A stretch of 7,518 bases of DNA from Listeria marthii FSL S4-120 (GTDB lineage: Bacteria > Bacillota > Bacilli > Lactobacillales > Listeriaceae), in NCBI GenBank assembly GCA_000183865.1, contig CM001047.1:668907-676424 (forward strand), given 5' to 3'. Shown here in pieces: positions 5,704 through 7,518 of the stretch. The notes beneath the pieces are model-generated. The model made no database searches, was not told the origin of the DNA, and worked only from the letters and a program-made list of their open reading frames with translations. The translations under genes and the position numbers were made by a program. Numbering within the stretch: position 1 is the first letter of the stretch; each line of letters begins with the position of its first letter.

Positions 5704-5734
5704 TAGACTTTTCGCATGAGCCTATAGGTATAAT
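5704..5734 (+). promoter_or_regulatory. Probable promoter of the surface-protein gene
   Basis: A perfect TATAAT (5729-5734) is preceded by TAGACT (5704-5709), a 4-of-6 match to the -35 consensus at a long 19-base spacing. The rest of the 170-base gap (5625-5794) is A/T-rich. I see no PrfA-box palindrome and no clear sigma-B pattern in it. The inferred leader is about 50 bases long. Confidence 0.5.
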
Positions 5735-5780
5735 TATAGTAATTAAGTAAGCCAGTTTTTAATACATACAGACTAAACAT

Positions 5781-5787
5781 AAGGAGG
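5781..5787 (+). promoter_or_regulatory. Consensus ribosome site that identifies a TTG start
   Basis: AAGGAGG lies 7 bases before TTG at 5795. No ATG or GTG lies at a suitable distance, and the signal peptide begins exactly at this TTG (MKKLAKLI when read with initiator Met). The site and the peptide together fix the start. Confidence 0.88.
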
Positions 5788-5794
5788 AACTATA

Positions 5795-7518
5795 TTGAAG
5801 AAACTAGCGAAACTCATAATAGCATTTAGTGTTATTTGTTCTATTATCATCGTCCCTGTTGATATTCCTGTGAAAGCGGAGGAAAGTAATAAACGTGATG
5901 ACCTGATTAAGTCCGTGAGTTTTTATAAGTCGAATGGACAAAGTCTTACTGCGAAGGAAAAATATAATGAACAACTAGATTATTTTTTGGAAGTGGCTTT
6001 TGGCGGGAATTCTTTCAAGAAAGGCGATTATTTTGATGTGACCTTATCAACGGATGCTTTGTTTTACACGGATAAAGTGTATGATTTGAAAATCGATGTT
6101 GATCCAACTGCAGCTGTAAATGAGCAAGTGGTCGGGAATGTTCGTGTGATACAAAATAATGATGTTTACACACTGCGCATTTATTTTACAGAAGATTCGG
6201 ATTCTTTATTCGTGAACAGTTTTAATGGGACGTTTAAAATACAAGTAATGCCCGCGCATGGCGATAAAAATCTCATCAACTTATCGTATAATGGGGCTCG
6301 TCAAAATTTTAAAAACATTGGTACGAGTAGCGTTGAATTAAATGTCGATATGGCAAGTGATTGGCCGCCAGTTGGGATAAGTGATTTTTCGAAAGTGAGC
6401 GGCGATTTATACCATGCGATATTAGTATATGAAAAGCCAAAAAGCAAAGTAGATTATGAAACGGAAATTTTAGTTTCTTATCCACTTTTTGAGAAACGGA
6501 TTCCGCTTGGCAATGTCCAAAATATTAAAATTGAAATTTGGGATGAAGCGAAGGGAATATATCGGTTAGGTGTAGCTGGTGTTGATTACGGCACGATTAC
6601 ATATGACGTCGGAACGCCATTTGTGGGTGGACCAGTTTTTCAAATGAATTGTACTATTCCGTTCAAGGGGATTTCTACGAGAACGCGGGTTAGTTTTGAT
6701 ATTGATACGAATGTGGATGGGAAGCCTGGGACAACGGATCCGTATCTTGTTAGTCTTTCTTCGGTGGCATCTGCAACAAAATCACTTCAATTTTATCCAG
6801 TGAATAATGGGAATGCGAATATTAGCGCTACTTTTTATGGCAAAGTAACTACGCAGTTTGAGGATGAATTAGGTAATCCGATTACTTTTGCTGACTATAG
6901 CGCGGCAACTATTCCCGGAAAAGTTAATCAAGCTGGCAAATATGAAATAACGGAACCTTTTTTATATAATTCGACACAAAATATCGATAAACATGCGTTT
7001 GATAATTTGTTAAGTGCGAACAAATATAAATTGCTTAGTGTAACTTCGAATAATAAGCTTTCTGAGACGACAGACAACTTAAATATACAAATCAAGCGAG
7101 GTTATCAAAATGATGTCTTGTATAAAATAAAAGCACTTCAAAAGCCGGTTATCAGCGCGCTTCCGGAAATGGAATATAGTAAAACGGTGACGCGCACGGT
7201 AGAAGAATTTCTTACGGATGTCGAGGCTAGCACGGATATTCCGGCTGATATAAATAGTGATTTATCCAATGTGAAATGGGGAGTTCCCGGAGATTATCCT
7301 GTTCTGCTAACCGCGGTGAATGAAGACAATCAGGCGGCTGACCCTGTTTCTGTTACGATAAAAATCCTTAAAAATCCAGCACCAATTATTACAGTAGACC
7401 CAGAGATAACCTATGATAAAACAGTGACGAAAGACGAAAGTACGCTACTTAATGAAGTAAATGCGCGAACGAATGATGGTTCGGCAATTATTTCAGATAT
7501 GGATGAGCAAGTGAAATG
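5795..7518 (+). CDS. Large secreted surface protein with LapB-type repeats (3' partial), probable LPXTG adhesin
   Basis: The frame is open for 574 codons from a TTG start to the window edge. Residues 1-28 are a classic signal peptide: MKKLAK, a hydrophobic core (IIAFSVICSIIIV), and a VKA cleavage site before EES. Residues about 29-448 are beta-rich, with many Asn, Asp and aromatic residues and a single Cys (286), and match no named domain I can call. From residue 451 a repeat of about 79 residues begins, starting PVISALPEMEYSKTVT and including VKWGVPGDYPV. A second copy begins at 530 (PIITVDPEITYDKTVTKDE) and is cut by the edge at VKW. These resemble the Ig-like LapB repeats of Listeria LPXTG proteins. 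More repeats and a sortase anchor are expected downstream but not seen. It is transcribed alone, behind a terminator. An adhesin role is inferred. Confidence 0.88.
   Translation, partial: MKKLAKLIIAFSVICSIIIVPVDIPVKAEESNKRDDLIKSVSFYKSNGQSLTAKEKYNEQLDYFLEVAFGGNSFKKGDYFDVTLSTDALFYTDKVYDLKIDVDPTAAVNEQVVGNVRVIQNNDVYTLRIYFTEDSDSLFVNSFNGTFKIQVMPAHGDKNLINLSYNGARQNFKNIGTSSVELNVDMASDWPPVGISDFSKVSGDLYHAILVYEKPKSKVDYETEILVSYPLFEKRIPLGNVQNIKIEIWDEAKGIYRLGVAGVDYGTITYDVGTPFVGGPVFQMNCTIPFKGISTRTRVSFDIDTNVDGKPGTTDPYLVSLSSVASATKSLQFYPVNNGNANISATFYGKVTTQFEDELGNPITFADYSAATIPGKVNQAGKYEITEPFLYNSTQNIDKHAFDNLLSANKYKLLSVTSNNKLSETTDNLNIQIKRGYQNDVLYKIKALQKPVISALPEMEYSKTVTRTVEEFLTDVEASTDIPADINSDLSNVKWGVPGDYPVLLTAVNEDNQAADPVSVTIKILKNPAPIITVDPEITYDKTVTKDESTLLNEVNARTNDGSAIISDMDEQVK
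7145..7518 (+). repeat. LapB-like Ig repeats: one complete, one truncated by the window edge
   Basis: Unit 1 covers residues 451-529 (7145-7381) and unit 2 starts at residue 530 (7382). Shared landmarks fall at nearly the same spacing: P(V/I)I at the start, a PE(M/I).Y(S/D)KTVT strand, an L..EV or L.DVEA segment, and a closing VKW. The DNA of the two units has diverged clearly, so this is an old protein-level repeat rather than a recent duplication. Confidence 0.8.

Noticed and set aside
5625..5794. PrfA box, riboswitch or small RNA upstream of the surface gene
   Set aside because: No TTAACA/TGTTAA-type palindrome and no convincing stable structure was seen; the gap holds only a plausible promoter and leader.
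1..7518. CRISPR array, tRNA or rRNA, insertion sequence, attachment site or defence system
   Set aside because: No spaced direct repeats, cloverleaf sequences, transposase, integrase or terminal inverted repeats were seen. The only repeats are within coding sequences or are short hairpins.

Overview
The window looks like chromosomal DNA of a low-GC Firmicute, most likely a Listeria. Three things point there: A/T-rich third codon positions with strong AGGAGG-type ribosome sites, short intergenic gaps closed by simple hairpin terminators, and a large secreted surface protein at the right edge with LapB-type repeats, a family best known from Listeria. From memory, the order YhgE-type membrane protein / GntR regulator / GNAT / DUF975 / small coiled-coil protein / phosphatase / DUF420 / hypothetical / EndoIII-like protein matches the L. 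monocytogenes EGD-e block around lmo0650-lmo0658. I could not check this match.

Layout. Left (1-1102, plus strand): the 3' end of a YhgE/Pip-type membrane protein, then a GntR/FadR-type regulator with its own extended -10. A strong two-way terminator closes this block. Minus-strand block (1086-2604): a DUF975 membrane protein with a regular PXX acidic tail, overlapping the start of a GNAT acetyltransferase. Middle, plus strand (2792-3776): a 69-residue coiled-coil protein and a PPP-family metallophosphatase, separated by an imperfect hairpin. A DUF420 membrane protein (3821-4384, minus) converges on the phosphatase across a second shared terminator. A divergent promoter region then leads into a 138-residue hypothetical protein and a cluster-less EndoIII/MagIII-like DNA glycosylase (4505-5584, plus), closed by a third clear terminator.

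Right (5795 to the edge, plus): an uninterrupted 574-codon open frame starting at TTG behind a consensus ribosome site. It encodes a signal peptide, a beta-rich region of about 420 residues, one full LapB-like repeat and most of a second, and runs off the window. This is the main accessory-type feature. As I recall the reference L. monocytogenes strain, a regulator and a transposase follow the EndoIII gene, so the surface gene may occupy a variable site.

The genes do not form one pathway. Most of the window is ordinary housekeeping or poorly characterised core genome. I see no phage, CRISPR, toxin-antitoxin, tRNA or rRNA signal. The points most worth following are the surface protein, the PXX-tailed DUF975 protein, the glycosylase with changed active-site surroundings, and two junctions where coding sequence and RNA hairpins overlap.
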